Source of the DNA: Oscarella lobularis
Taxonomy: Eukaryota > Porifera > Homoscleromorpha > Homosclerophorida > Oscarellidae
Direction of reading: 5' to 3'
Length of the DNA stretch: 64,000 bases
Assembly: GCF_947507565.1 (NCBI RefSeq)
Contig: NC_089175.1
Location: forward strand, 4,019,733-4,083,732
Part shown: positions 31,853-42,739 of the stretch, piece after piece
How positions within the stretch are numbered: the first letter of the stretch is position 1
Layout: each line of letters starts with the position of its first letter
Translations under genes and position numbers: made by a program
Notes under the pieces: model-generated
Databases searched by the model: none
What the model saw: the letters and a program-made list of their open reading frames with translations, nothing else
What the model was told of the DNA's origin: nothing

Positions 31853-34800
31853 ATGCGGAGGTCGAGTGCTTTTATCGCCCTCGGTACTTTAGCGCTGACA
31901 GCGACATTTGGAAGTAGGACAGGATATCTGTTCAATTGAAGTAACGTTACATGTTGTTTTAGCTTGCCAGCTCAATGTCGATCTCCAGTTTCCGTCAAAG
32001 ACTTCTATCCTAGTGGAAGGAAAAGCATACATCAGTGGCTTTATTACCTGCGCTGCTGCTTCCAGTCCAACTCTCGTGCTAAATTTGTATCACATCGACA
32101 GTCAAGGAAATAGACAAATTGTTGTGGATGGTGGAGATGGTGGAAGAGTTGGTCTTTTGTCTCATTCCGTTCTCGGGATCACGCTTCTCACAGGTATTCT
32201 CGCAACCGCGAAAGTAAGTGACAGAGGCATCTACGAATGTGAGGGTCAAGACAATGGAATGACGAGTCAAAAGAATGCTACTATTTATGTAGACGGTAGG
32301 CAAAATACAAAGAGGATGTAAGATTTGTTGAAATTTCAGTGCCACCTTCTGCAAGCAAAATTACCGTCGCTTCAACAGCATCAAATGGAATTGTAGCTCA
32401 CGGGATGTCATTCTCAATCAATTGCTCAGCCGGTGGATCGATCAGTCCTATTCCAGTCATCACTTTGAGTCGTGATGGAACTGCCATTGGCAACGCAACA
32501 GGTCACCAACTTCTTCATACTGTGTCCAGTGCAACAAACGCAGATGAAGGCAACTATACGTGTCTGGCTAGTAATCGCCAGGGCAATGCAACGAGGAGTC
32601 TTCCAAATTTAATAGATGTACAAGGTAAGCAGTTCATATATACTTGGAGCTAGTTGAATCATATGTAATTAGTTCCAGCAAATGTTGAGACGTTTACCTC
32701 AATGAAAAATCTACCTCAAAACACGACAATAGAAATTGAAGAAGGGACTGATGATGGACTGAACTGCATAGCTTCAGGAGATCCAATACTGACAGTGAAA
32801 ATATTTTATGGCAACAGAGTGCTAAACGAATCGAGTGTTAGAAAGTCAATAAGTGCTACTCTGCAGTCAGTGAAAGTTGGAGAAGACGATGGATCATTTG
32901 CTTGCAGTGCAAGTAATAGCATTCATACAGGGATAAGGAATCTCACTGTCATTGTTTACAGTAAGCCAATCGCTAGTATGTACTTTTTAAGAAGTAGACG
33001 TTATTGTAGGAAAAGCAAGAGTGACATTTTTCACTAACATGACCAAGTGCATTGAAAAGGAAAAGCTTGCAACGCTTGAGTGCAACGCAGATGGAGATCC
33101 AGCACCAGACGTCACAATACTTGATCCAGGAGGAAATAATTTGGCAAATAGCACAATGAAAGCAACGTACTCTTTCACGGCATCCGAGTCACTTGATGGC
33201 ACGTATATGTGCAATGCGAAGAATAAGTACAACACAGAAAATAGAACGTTCACTTTACGTGTAGCACGTATGTGCCAGGTATTACTGAAATGAGTTATCG
33301 ATCTGCTTGTTTAGGCGAGCCTGATGCACCCACGGGTGTGCAAGTCGGCGATGGCGCATTAGGAGCTGGCGAGCTGAAATTCGCGTGGATGGCTCCTGTT
33401 CATAATTGTGATACTGACTTCCCTGTTATCAGATATAGATTGCTGTGTAGAGGAGGAGGGTCTACACGAGTTGACGTGATCATATCTGCTCCATCTACAG
33501 AGCAATCTGTACCAGAATCATCATTTCACTCCTCGATTCATTACAATTGTTCAGTCAGTGCTGAGAATACTATAGGGAATAGCAGTCAAAGCAATCCTTT
33601 TCTCCTTATGGGTGAGTACAGAGATATTTAGATCAGTCGTTTTTACGTCGTTGTGTATAGAGCCTAGCGGATCTCCTGGAAGGCCAACCGCTGTAACGGA
33701 GCCAAGATCGGCGGTTGTGTCATGGACCGTGAGTTCCAGATCTTTTTGCTGTACAGTTTTGTAATGTGAGAATGTAGGCTATACCCGCAGGGGATCGGCA
33801 CGGAGTCATTCGAAATTACACCATTGTTGTTTCATGTGTATCAGCTCACTGCCAGAGTCAACCTCCAATGTTATTTTCGTCTACATCGTTGCAACGAAAC
33901 ATTTACCGACTGCCTCCCAACGCGGACTATAGAGTGCAAGTGAGTGGTCACAACGTCATTGGAGAGGGGCCCCAAAGTCCGCCGTTCACTTTTACGACTA
34001 AACCTGATAGTAAGTGAAAACACTACTAATATTTGCTTGAATGGTGTGTATGCAGAGCCAACTGGGTCACCACAATCGTTTGCCATTCCTCGGCAACTCA
34101 TCCATCCGACCAACTTCACGGTGATGTGGCAGGTTTGTGGAGTGGACATAGTCGCTATAAATGAGATATAACACAAGATGTAGGAAATATTGTTTATTCA
34201 ACAAAATGGCGCAATAACATCATACACAGTGTATGTCGAATGCGTGACTGCATCATCGACTTGTCGCACTCAAACGAAATCAGTTGATGCTCCACTTCTC
34301 AGTGTTGAGATCACCAACCTAAGTCCATTCACGTCATACACAGTGACAGTATCAGGATGGAATAAAGAAGGTGAAGGACCGAGAAGTTCTTTACGTGTCA
34401 CTACCGCACAAGGAGGTATGAGCATTTCTTCGTTTACTTCAGCATTTTCACCATGCAACGTTTCCTAGTACCGGGTCCAGTGCAGAATCTGATGGCCACT
34501 CCATTCAATACAAGAGCAGTGAATGTGTCTTGGACAGAGCCATCCGCTCTAAACGGAGAGCTTCAGCGCTACGATGTTACCTATTCGCCCAGTGGAACGA
34601 CTATCTACGCAAGTACGCCTTCAATTGTGATAGGAAATCTAATGGACGAGAAGTACACGTTTGAAGTAAGAGTGGTGACCGGAGGGGGAAGCAGTCAACA
34701 GAGAACAGCGGAACAGCGTCCCGTCTGTAGGACGACTTCGTTATTTATAGCGTTGACATCAATGCAGGCTCTGCTTTTGTTTAGTTCCTCACACAGTATC

Positions 34801-35472
34801 AGGTCCCGAAAAGACCATTCCTCTGGAGTTCAATTCCAAAAGAACAATTTCGGGTGACTTTCGAAGCTATCCATTCAGAGGAGTGGTCAAACTGATGAGA
34901 TCTAATGAGGACCTGACTTCATCAGCCGACGTCAGTAACAGAACAGAAGCTCCTCCCCACAGTCAGCGTCTGACGTACACTGTAAGTAAAGTTGGATCCT
35001 ATTCATGTGCATTCGCTGGTCCAGCAGATTCTGCCACATTTGAAGTAACTGGTATGTATGGAACTATCTATTCAAGGAACTTAAATTAATTATTCTTATG
35101 ACAGCTCCGGCAGAAATTCTGAATTCAACGCAGAGTCCACTTAGTCTCGATGGGTCGTCTATTTCAATATTTGTCGAAGCTAGACAGTATCCAGATATAC
35201 CAGAAATCAGTTGTGCAGATTTGACAGGCGAAGTGTCAACGTTAGAATCTCCAGATGGGGCTAACTACAGGAGAGCTACATTCACTGTACCAACAGCGCG
35301 GACCGTGGAGTGCAGCATTGTTGGGACTGACAAGACGGTGACTATAGTCATTGAAGGTGGCTCATCTAAGACGGGTCCAATCTTCGGTCTTCCGGGCTGG
35401 TATGACTACTTGGTCGTTGGCATAATTTTTTTGTTCTTATTTTATTGCTCTTTATTTTACTATTTCTTCTGA
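31853..35472 (+). CDS. G: Ig4-FN3(4)-Ig receptor, frameshifted in the membrane helix
   Basis: Predicted product of about 1,011 aa. Exons: 31853-31913, 31963-32295, 32340-32624, 32673-32960, 32998-33267, 33315-33611, 33661-33728, 33778-34009, 34056-34132, 34184-34415, 34469-34726, 34785-35051, 35105-35472. Signal peptide 1-20, Ig1-4 to 412, FN3-1 to -4 to 800. The Ig5-like domain (801-889) has Gly in place of its first conserved Cys (ISGDF; ISCDF in B, C and F1). In the helix, one base is missing after a run of T at about 35427-35433 compared with F1. The shifted frame stays hydrophobic and stops at 35470-35472, removing the signalling tail. The product could be a tail-less, possibly decoy receptor, or the gene may be dying; a sequence error is possible. 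Severed tail exons follow downstream. Confidence 0.78.
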
Positions 35473-35918
35473 TTCACTGGTGGAGGCGCGGTAGAATGCC
35501 GTCGTGCTGTAACTTCAATTCAAGTGAGACTACTCTAGCAGGAGACGAATAAAACAAAAGTCAAGACATTTTTTCACAGTTAACAACGTTCAGAAAGTCA
35601 AAAAAGATGCTCCTAGGAGGCGGCGTATACATCTCGGGGTTAAGAAAACAAAAGGAAATTTTTGCAATTTATTTTTAATGTCTGTCCAAGGTACCCATTT
35701 TCGAAGAAATTCTTCCCAAGGCACCCGTTTACGAAGAAATTCTCCCCACTGGCGGCGGAAGCAAGAATGAGAGACGAATGACGGAGAGTCGAGCGTACGA
35801 GTCTTTTAAAGAGGTTGCTAAACAGCGGCCCGATGAAGGTTTGAATTTGCGTTCCAATCCCTTGTACGATCGCATGCCTCCGCGGGCATCAGTGGCGTTG
35901 TGTGAACAGCAGCTCTAG
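35473..35918 (+). pseudogene. Severed tail exons of G
   Basis: After the premature stop, the rest of the TM exon, the small linker exon (from about 35581) and the tail exon are still recognisable. The tail would carry the doubled KVPIFEEI/KAPVYEEI unit, YESF and YDRM, as in F1. As in F1, the linker-exon donor is GC rather than GT, but here the following stretch is not in frame with the tail. The expected terminal stop is altered, so the old frame extends to a TAG at 35916-35918. Confidence 0.72.
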
Positions 35919-36109
35919 GATGCGTGACTCGTGATTAACTGTTGAACCTCAGTTCGTAAACCATTATTACATTGGTACAGTATCTCTGAAAGAAACTAAC
36001 TAGTAAGTCACACACACAAACACACACATGCAATCCACCGTCAGTTCTCTCTGACCAGTCTCGCTGAAGGAGACTTCTTTTGCTGACACATCAATTTTTC
36101 TCGTTTTCA

Positions 36110-37128
36110 CTAGGAAGCATTGTGCAGCCGGCGACATCGCAGCACATCCCAGAGCGATCGCGTAAGCGTCTTTGCCCAGAAACAGTAAAACGCCGAATTG
36201 GCGAGAAAATTAAAATGAAAAATGAAACCAGTGGCTACAAAGAGTTTATCCGGTAGCACAACCCTGGCGCCCCGAAGTATCTGCACGACAATATAAGGAG
36301 CAGGAAGAAGTGCGTTCGAGACGACGACAGCGATAACATACCACAGGGCTTTGGATTTGATAACAGACGTGGGGAATTGCACTGTCGTCTTAGCATTGAC
36401 AGTCACGGCAGGCAGAGCGGTGAGTTGTCGTCGTTCGATCATACTTCGAACGACTATTCTCAGCGTTTGCACGAGGTAATAGATGACAATCACAAAAGGC
36501 ACCCAATAGGATAATCCGTAGTAGAAGACAACAAAGGAGAGAATCTTGGCGGGATCCGATCGATCCACCGTGCATACCAGCCTATAGTAGCCGCTCGGAG
36601 CTACGTAGACTTTGAGCGCGTACTTCGCCCAGGTAAAGAGGGCGGCACGGCAATGACGATTCCAATCGCAAACGTGATGGCACTCGCGATTGCTGCCTTT
36701 CGGGTGGTCACGCCATCTGCGAAGGGATCTTTGAGCGTCGAATAGCGACTCTGCGATATGAGAACGGTTCCCCACATCGACCAGAAAAATTGCCAGTGCC
36801 AGAAGAAGTAGAACGACACGCAGGCGTTGCTCGCTTCTTGCGTATCGTTGAGTTCGTATCCCCTGACGGAAAACGTGAATACCCACACTCCGAGAATCGC
36901 GCGAAGGACGTCGGATAGAATCAAGTTGACGATGTAGAGATTTTGACCGGTGCGCAGTGCTCGCACGCGGACGATTGCCACGGAGGCGATTGCGCAAAGA
37001 AAAAGCTGGACACAGGCTGGAACGAGAAGGGCTATTTGAATATAGTTCACTCTTTCTTCCAGAGGTCTCAAGACCGAGTTTGATTGGTTTTGAGTTGAAT
37101 TGATCGCTCCGAGACCCAATTCGCTCAT
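36110..37128 (-). CDS. Class A-like GPCR, single exon, one frameshift
   Basis: Read on the minus strand from ATG at 37128. The first frame gives helices 1-4, with NL.LSD in helix 2 and SRYSTL at the end of helix 3 (a variant of D/E-R-Y). It stops at 36601. Between about 36650 and 36630 the coding sense passes to another frame, which gives an extracellular loop 2 with a Cys, helices 5-7, and NSAFY in place of NPxxY, ending at 36110. The total of about 335 residues is normal for a rhodopsin-like receptor. One base is gained or lost near ...VPPSL / FTWAK; it could be a sequencing error in a C-rich run or a disabling mutation. Ligand unknown. It is convergent with G, and its 3' end was copied twice elsewhere in the window. 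Confidence 0.82.
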
Positions 37129-38309
37129 GATGGTTCGAAGGCTGGCAACGTTTGTCTGATTGGGAGCTGTATCCTGCCTTCAGTTTATGACTGTGTGCAA
37201 CAGACTGTCTTTACGTCACAGACCAATCAATTACAATTAATTAGGTCGTATTCAAACCGAATGCGTAGAAGTCGCTTCAATGTTGTTTCTTCGGTTCCTT
37301 TGTCGTAACCAAGGCTCCGCAAATCGTACACTTGCACGAAGTGCATATAAAGTTATGTTTGTCGATGACTAGCAACTGTCGTGGGCTGCGGTTAGAATCG
37401 CGCCTGATGTTTTTGTTGTGATATGACAACGCTGAGAGCTAGACCTCCACGTCTCAGACTGGACTTCTATCAAAAGAACCCTTCCGCAGTTTTCAACGAA
37501 AATCTGTTTAGTTACCAAAAATTCCATTTGTGTTCGATGGAACTATTCACAGAACAGATAGGAGAATCGAAGTCACAAAGTTCTCTTCTGTGAATTGGCT
37601 ATAGGAGAGTGAAACGTATAGAATTGCGAGTGAGCAATGCATTGTGAGGCCCGACTGACGTCTACTGTAGGCTACATATAATGCGCGTTCGACGATCGTC
37701 TGTCGGGCTGCCACTGGACTCCCACGCCTTAGCAGTAGTGAAATGTACGAGACAGCCCTGGAGACAGACCTACTGGGCGACCTACTGGTCTTTTTCGCCG
37801 AGCGTCATACGGGCTCAGCGAAGAGAAGAGAATCTTTCGCCGTCTGGGTAGAGAAAAACGAGCGAGCATTGTGATCGTCCAAACTTCGCTTCCTGCTTGA
37901 AACAACAGACGGATGGCGGCGCCTCGAATGGGGGCCCCTTCTCGTCTTCGGGGAAAAGTGGGCTCGCGACGCGCCTCGGAACTCCACGAATTGATTTGAA
38001 GACGTAAATAAGCCGGAACGAACAAGAAACAGGTACAGTCTCTTCACGCTGCACCACCTTTGCCGGGCAGTCGTACGTACTAAAGATTTACGGTTTCAGC
38101 GACATAAAAATTCGCGTACAAATTTTAGGACGCCCTCTCATGCGAAAATGGCCTCCTTGTTCTAATAGAATCTCTGTTCTAGAACAGTAACCTCTAAGGA
38201 GGCACTACATTTTAGAACGAGACCATTTAGAACAACCTCTTTTTAGTGTAAGAACGTATCAATAGTTATAGATACCACCATGGCGTGCGTATATGCCATC
38301 ACTTAGCAA
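37129..38309. other. Spacer between the GPCR and H
   Basis: No gene with support. It contains the GPCR 5' flank, part of which (near 37386) reappears at about 11816, and the dispersed repeat at 37728-38060. Confidence 0.5.
37728..38060. repeat. Dispersed repeat, copy 1
   Basis: About 330 bp shared with 41800-42130, with internal deletions. Shared stretches include cgccgagcgtcatacggg, aacgagcgagcattgtgat and ggctcgcgacgcg. Open frames exist on the minus strand, but they differ between copies through indels, so I do not call a protein. It could be a fragment of an old mobile element or duplicated flank. Confidence 0.6.
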
Positions 38310-38752
38310 GTAGATTCAGAACGCGAATTTGTTTAAGCTTAAGAAAGCTTAATTAGGTTACTGCAACGTTGTTAGGGGTGGTTCCCTAGTAAGTCTTGTT
38401 TACGACTGCGCGGAGCAAGCGCCTAAAATTTAGTGACTTCACACGATGCCTGTGCGATTAGCTGGGACGCTTGTACAAACGGCGCTAGTTGCTTTCCTCT
38501 TTTTGAAATTTGGAAGTAAGGCAAGGAGATCCCATGTAGATTCAGAACGCGAATTTGTTTAAGCTTAAGAAAGCTTAATTAGGTTACTGCATCGTTGTTA
38601 GGGGTGGTTCCCTTGTTTACGACTGCGCGGAGCAAGCGCCTAAAATTTAGTGACTTCACACGATGCCTGTGCAATTAGCTGGGACGCTTGTACAAACGGC
38701 GCTAGTTGCTTTCCTCTTTTTGAAATTTGGAAGTAAGGCAATGAGATCCCAT
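38310..38752 (+). repeat. Tandem duplication of promoter plus signal exon of H
   Basis: Two copies of about 220 bp lie head to tail, 38310-38535 and 38536-38752. The second lacks 9 bp (tagtaagtc). Each contains the leader, an ATG (38446 and 38663), a 70-nt signal-peptide exon and a GTAAGG donor. Both donors can reach the Ig1 acceptor at 38794 in the same phase, giving alternative first exons for gene H with near-identical signal peptides. Confidence 0.85.
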
Positions 38753-41208
38753 GTGGCGGACACACCCTTCAGCTGAGAGAACTCTAATTTTTAGATTGTC
38801 GGTTTTCGCTAACGTCTACATTGCCATCGGGCTCTAATATTGTGAAAGGAAGAGACTATTCATCAGGGATTTTAACCTGTACTGCCACAGAGGCGACTTC
38901 TCTCCAGTTGTTTCGATTCGATAATGTCCCAGGAACTGTGCATTCGGTTTCTGTTCCAGTAATACCCATTCTCAACGGTTTATTCTTGACTTTTTCTGAC
39001 TCTAATGTCAGCACTGGCACGACTGATTTTTACTGCGAGGCCACTAACGGTTCATATTTCATACGAAGACATATTGTAGTTCACTTTGATGGTATGTTCT
39101 TTAGAAACGGTAAATTTCCGACGAAACAGTTTGTTTTGTATTTAGTCCCACCTGACACGAGTAACGTTTTTGCTCGCTCTAATCCGTCAAGTGGCATTGT
39201 GGCTGAGGGAACGTCGTTTTCAATCAACTGCTCAGCAGATGCATCAATCAGCCCCACTCCAGTCATTGAACTACTTCACGTGGAATCTTCTTCAAACCGT
39301 ACTATCTGGGATCACGAACTGGTCTACGTTGTTGACTATGCAAGCAAGGCAGATCAAGGCAGATACGAGTGTTGGGTACGAAATCGGCAGGGTAATGTAA
39401 CAAAGACCATACCAATTTCCGTTCTAGGTAAAAAGACTTTTAATATATTTTGATTTGCTTCATGAGGTTATTTAGTACCAGCCAATGTGGACAGATTTAC
39501 AACCATTATCAATGTTCCTAATAATAGACAGGTTGAAATAGAAGAAGGAACTGACGAACGATTAGAATGCACAGCTTCGGGAGATGAACCGCTGACAGTT
39601 AAACTACTTCACAACAGCCAATCTCTTAATGAAAGTGTCAGTTCAACTGTAAGAGCTGTGTTGACGTCAGTAAAAATTGGGCAGGATGATGGAACGTATA
39701 CATGCACGGCAGTCAACGGTGTAAAAACGGATGAAGAAAATCTTACCATCACTGTTTATGTTTACAGTACGATCATCGCGTCTTTTTAGGGAGATTGGCA
39801 AATGATGTTTGTGTAGAAAGCGCTTCAGTCAAATCTTTTAATAATGCGAGTCAATGCATAGAAAGCGGTGCAGGAGTCACGTTTGAGTGTGTAGCAGAGG
39901 GACACCCTACGCCTGATGTCAGAATAATTGGTCCGCTTGGCAATACATTGCGATCTGCCAAGGGAAAAGCAAGCTACCGTCTTAATAGAGCTGAGAACGC
40001 TAATGACACGTACACATGCAGTGTCAAGAATAAATACAACGCGCAAAACAGAACTTCCACCTTGCGCATGGCACGTAAGTGAAAAGTAGATATTTAGAAA
40101 TGAGTAATACATCAGTTTGTTTAGGCAAGCCTGACGCCCCCACAGGTGTACAAGTCGGCGATGATGCATCAGGAGCTAATGAACTGAAGTTCATGTGGAC
40201 GGCTCTCACCGCTCACTACTGTGACGCTGACTTTCCTGTCAGATATAGATTGCAGTGTACAGGAGGCGGGTCTACGCCAGTTAACGTGATTGTATCTGCA
40301 CCATCTACAGAGCACGTTGTACCAGAATCATCGTTTCAGTCAGCAGTTCACTACGGTTGTTCAGTCACTGCAGAGAATGCCATCGGATATAGCAGTCCAA
40401 GCAATCCTTTCCTACTTATGGGTAGGTATTGATAGTTAGATCAGTCTTTTTCTACCCACGTTGTACATACATATGATATAGAACCAAGCGGATCTCCTGG
40501 ACAACCAGTTGTTGAAGCGAAGTCAAGATCAGCGCTTGTGTCATGGACTGTGAGTTCCATAACACTGTATTGTTTTGTAATGTGCGAATGTAGGCTATAC
40601 CAAAAGAGGATCGGCACGGAGTCATTCGAAATTACACTATTGACGTTTTATGTATATCAGCTCACTGCCAAAGTGAACTTCCGTTGACCTTGTCATCTAC
40701 GTCCCTGCAACGAAACATACCTGGACTGTCTCCCAGCACGGAGTATACAGTGGAAGTGAGGGGTCACAACATGATTGGAGAAGGGCCCAAAAGTATGCCG
40801 ACAAATTTTACAACAGCGTGCCCTAGTGGAGGTACATCATTATTAATTAATTGACATAACGAGACCCCAACGGTTTCTCTGTACTGCAGTCTCAATTGAT
40901 CTCTTCGCCGGATTGACTTTCACACTTCTATTTATTATTTTGGCTCTTTCTCTTGCTTTGGTCTACGTTGTGCGCAAGGCTCAAAACACGGCGTTAGTGG
41001 TAATCCTATGTTTTTATTTCATTAATATTCCTGCTGTAGGAAAATTCTACGTGCTTATTTGAAAATCGAGAGCATTCAAATGAGCAAAAATGCGCTGTAT
41101 GACGAAATATCTGCCATAAAAAAGAAGCAACAACTTGGAGAGGAGAACGTGACCCAAAGCTCGGCATATGATTCTTTGAAAGCCGCTCGTCAAAAGGAAA
41201 CGTCCTAG
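38446..41208 (+). CDS. H: short Ig4-FN3(2) receptor with YDEI/YDSL tail
   Basis: Predicted receptor of about 690 aa. Exons: 38446-38515 or 38663-38732 (alternative signal exons), 38795-39091, 39146-39427, 39476-39766, 39817-40074, 40125-40421, 40482-40549, 40594-40831, 40890-40992, 41040-41208. Signal peptide 1-23, Ig1-4 to 399, FN3-1 and FN3-2 to 600, helix about 605-628, tail 635-690 with YDEI and YDSL, ending KETS. It shares the short plan and tail with E, but its signal exon is of the gene A type. The Ig1-to-Ig2 intron (39092-39145, 54 bp) contains no in-frame stop, so retention would lengthen the protein without breaking it. The Ig1 domain is more diverged than in B, F1 and F2 (FYCE at the end). 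Likely an intact surface receptor. Confidence 0.85.
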
Positions 41209-42739
41209 ATTCACGAATTAAGTGTCTCCGCTGTAACTGTTCCAGTTTCTGCTACGTATTTTTATCCGGTTTCATTTAGCTGCAGCAGGCAAGTGTGTCG
41301 TTACTCAGGTTTTTTTTTATTTTTTTACATGCAGCTAAGTAATTTTGTGGAAAATTTGTACAATTTGGCAGCATATGATTTGCCAGATATTTTACTTTGG
41401 TAATACACTGCTCGTCGACCGAACAAAAATAAGCGCCCCTGTCAATGCTTTGACATTATGAACTTCAATCCGAAAAAAAGTCTGGTAGAAAATCAGGGAT
41501 CACAACGTCCGACTATTCAAACGCTGGTATTCTTTAGAGAGCATACGAGTTTCTTTGAAGTTTTTTTTATCTCGACCGCAAGCACAAAATGGTAAGTCTA
41601 GACAACAATAAGTGCAGACTGTCTAAAAGTAACACCACGAAAACTTAGTAGCCAGTACATCCCACCACGTGGACTTACGAGCCACTTTTGACTTAGAGAC
41701 GGAGATGATTTTATTTTTCTCGTGAAGACCAGACCAGTTACGTCACCTCACTGCAATCCACCATCAGTTTTCTCTGAACACACTACACGGCTTTGAATTT
41801 GTCGTCTTAGCATTGACGGTCGCGGTAGCAGTAGTCTACACTGTAGTGAAATGCACGAGACGGATCGATTCTTTCGCCGAGCGTCATACGGGCTCAGCGA
41901 AGAGATCGTAGGGGAAAACGAGCGAGCATTGTGATCGTTGAAACTGGTTGAAACTTCGCTTCCTGCTTGAAACAACAGACGGATGGCCGGCTTTGATTGA
42001 GCCTCGAATGGGGCCCCCGGGGCCCTTCTCGTCTCCGGGAAAGTCGGCTCGCGACGCGTTCGCCGCGCCTCGGAACTGCACGAATTGATTTGAAAACGTA
42101 ATTAAGCCGGAAAGAACACGAAAATCTCATGGTGTGACATCAGAAAGCCAGGTACACTGTTGAACAGTCTCCTTCACGCTTCACACAAAGCATGTCGTCT
42201 GTTTACGCAGCTGGAATACTCTTCAGTCATCTAAAAAGACTGCGCCGGCTTCGACCAGCATCGACGTCTGCTGCGAAGAACGCCAAGGGACTTCAACGTC
42301 TTGAATATTAGGCGACTCTTTATGATCTGATCATCTCTGCCCGGCTTGTTTTACTGGTACTGTGAGCGTTGACTCAGTTTGTTTTAACCTTCCCTGATGA
42401 TACGAGATGAGTCGATGACGATCACATGATGGTAAAGGCAGCTCCTCCAAAGGCAGCTCCTCCAAAGGGACTTTCCCTGATTTTCTAGCTGCTCTATAGA
42501 GACTTCTCCGTGACTTTGTTTTCTGACCAAGAGACAGGGATTTTGTGTACAAGGCAATAGGCGTCATTTTCATTTGTCGGCAGGCACAGAGCCGGCGACG
42601 TTGTGACGTAATACTTATTTTTAGGTCAATGACTTCATCTTTTTGCAAAGTGACCTATCGCGATTGAGAGGCATTCCTATTCATTTCAACTGCAACGAGA
42701 AACGAGGCCGCAATCCTGTTCGGTGCCGACTCACCAACG
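41209..42739. other. Spacer between H and D3
   Basis: The first 200 bp are 3' flank shared with E. At 41800-42130 there is a second copy of the dispersed repeat seen at 37728. From about 42190 the sequence is the upstream block shared by D genes, including TGACGTAA (42605-42612) followed by ttatttttagg. No other gene is visible. Confidence 0.5.
41800..42130. repeat. Dispersed repeat, copy 2
   Basis: Counterpart of 37728-38060, in the same orientation, with several small deletions and a short duplication in the ggggccc region. Confidence 0.6.

Noticed and set aside
36110-36997. A separate 295-residue minus-strand protein
   Set aside because: Only its second half has helices. The first part is an out-of-frame reading of the GPCR; the two frames together make one seven-helix receptor with a single frameshift.
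37729-38057. Minus-strand open frames of 80-98 codons
   Set aside because: They lie in a dispersed repeat whose two copies differ by indels that break all of these frames; no domain or splice support.
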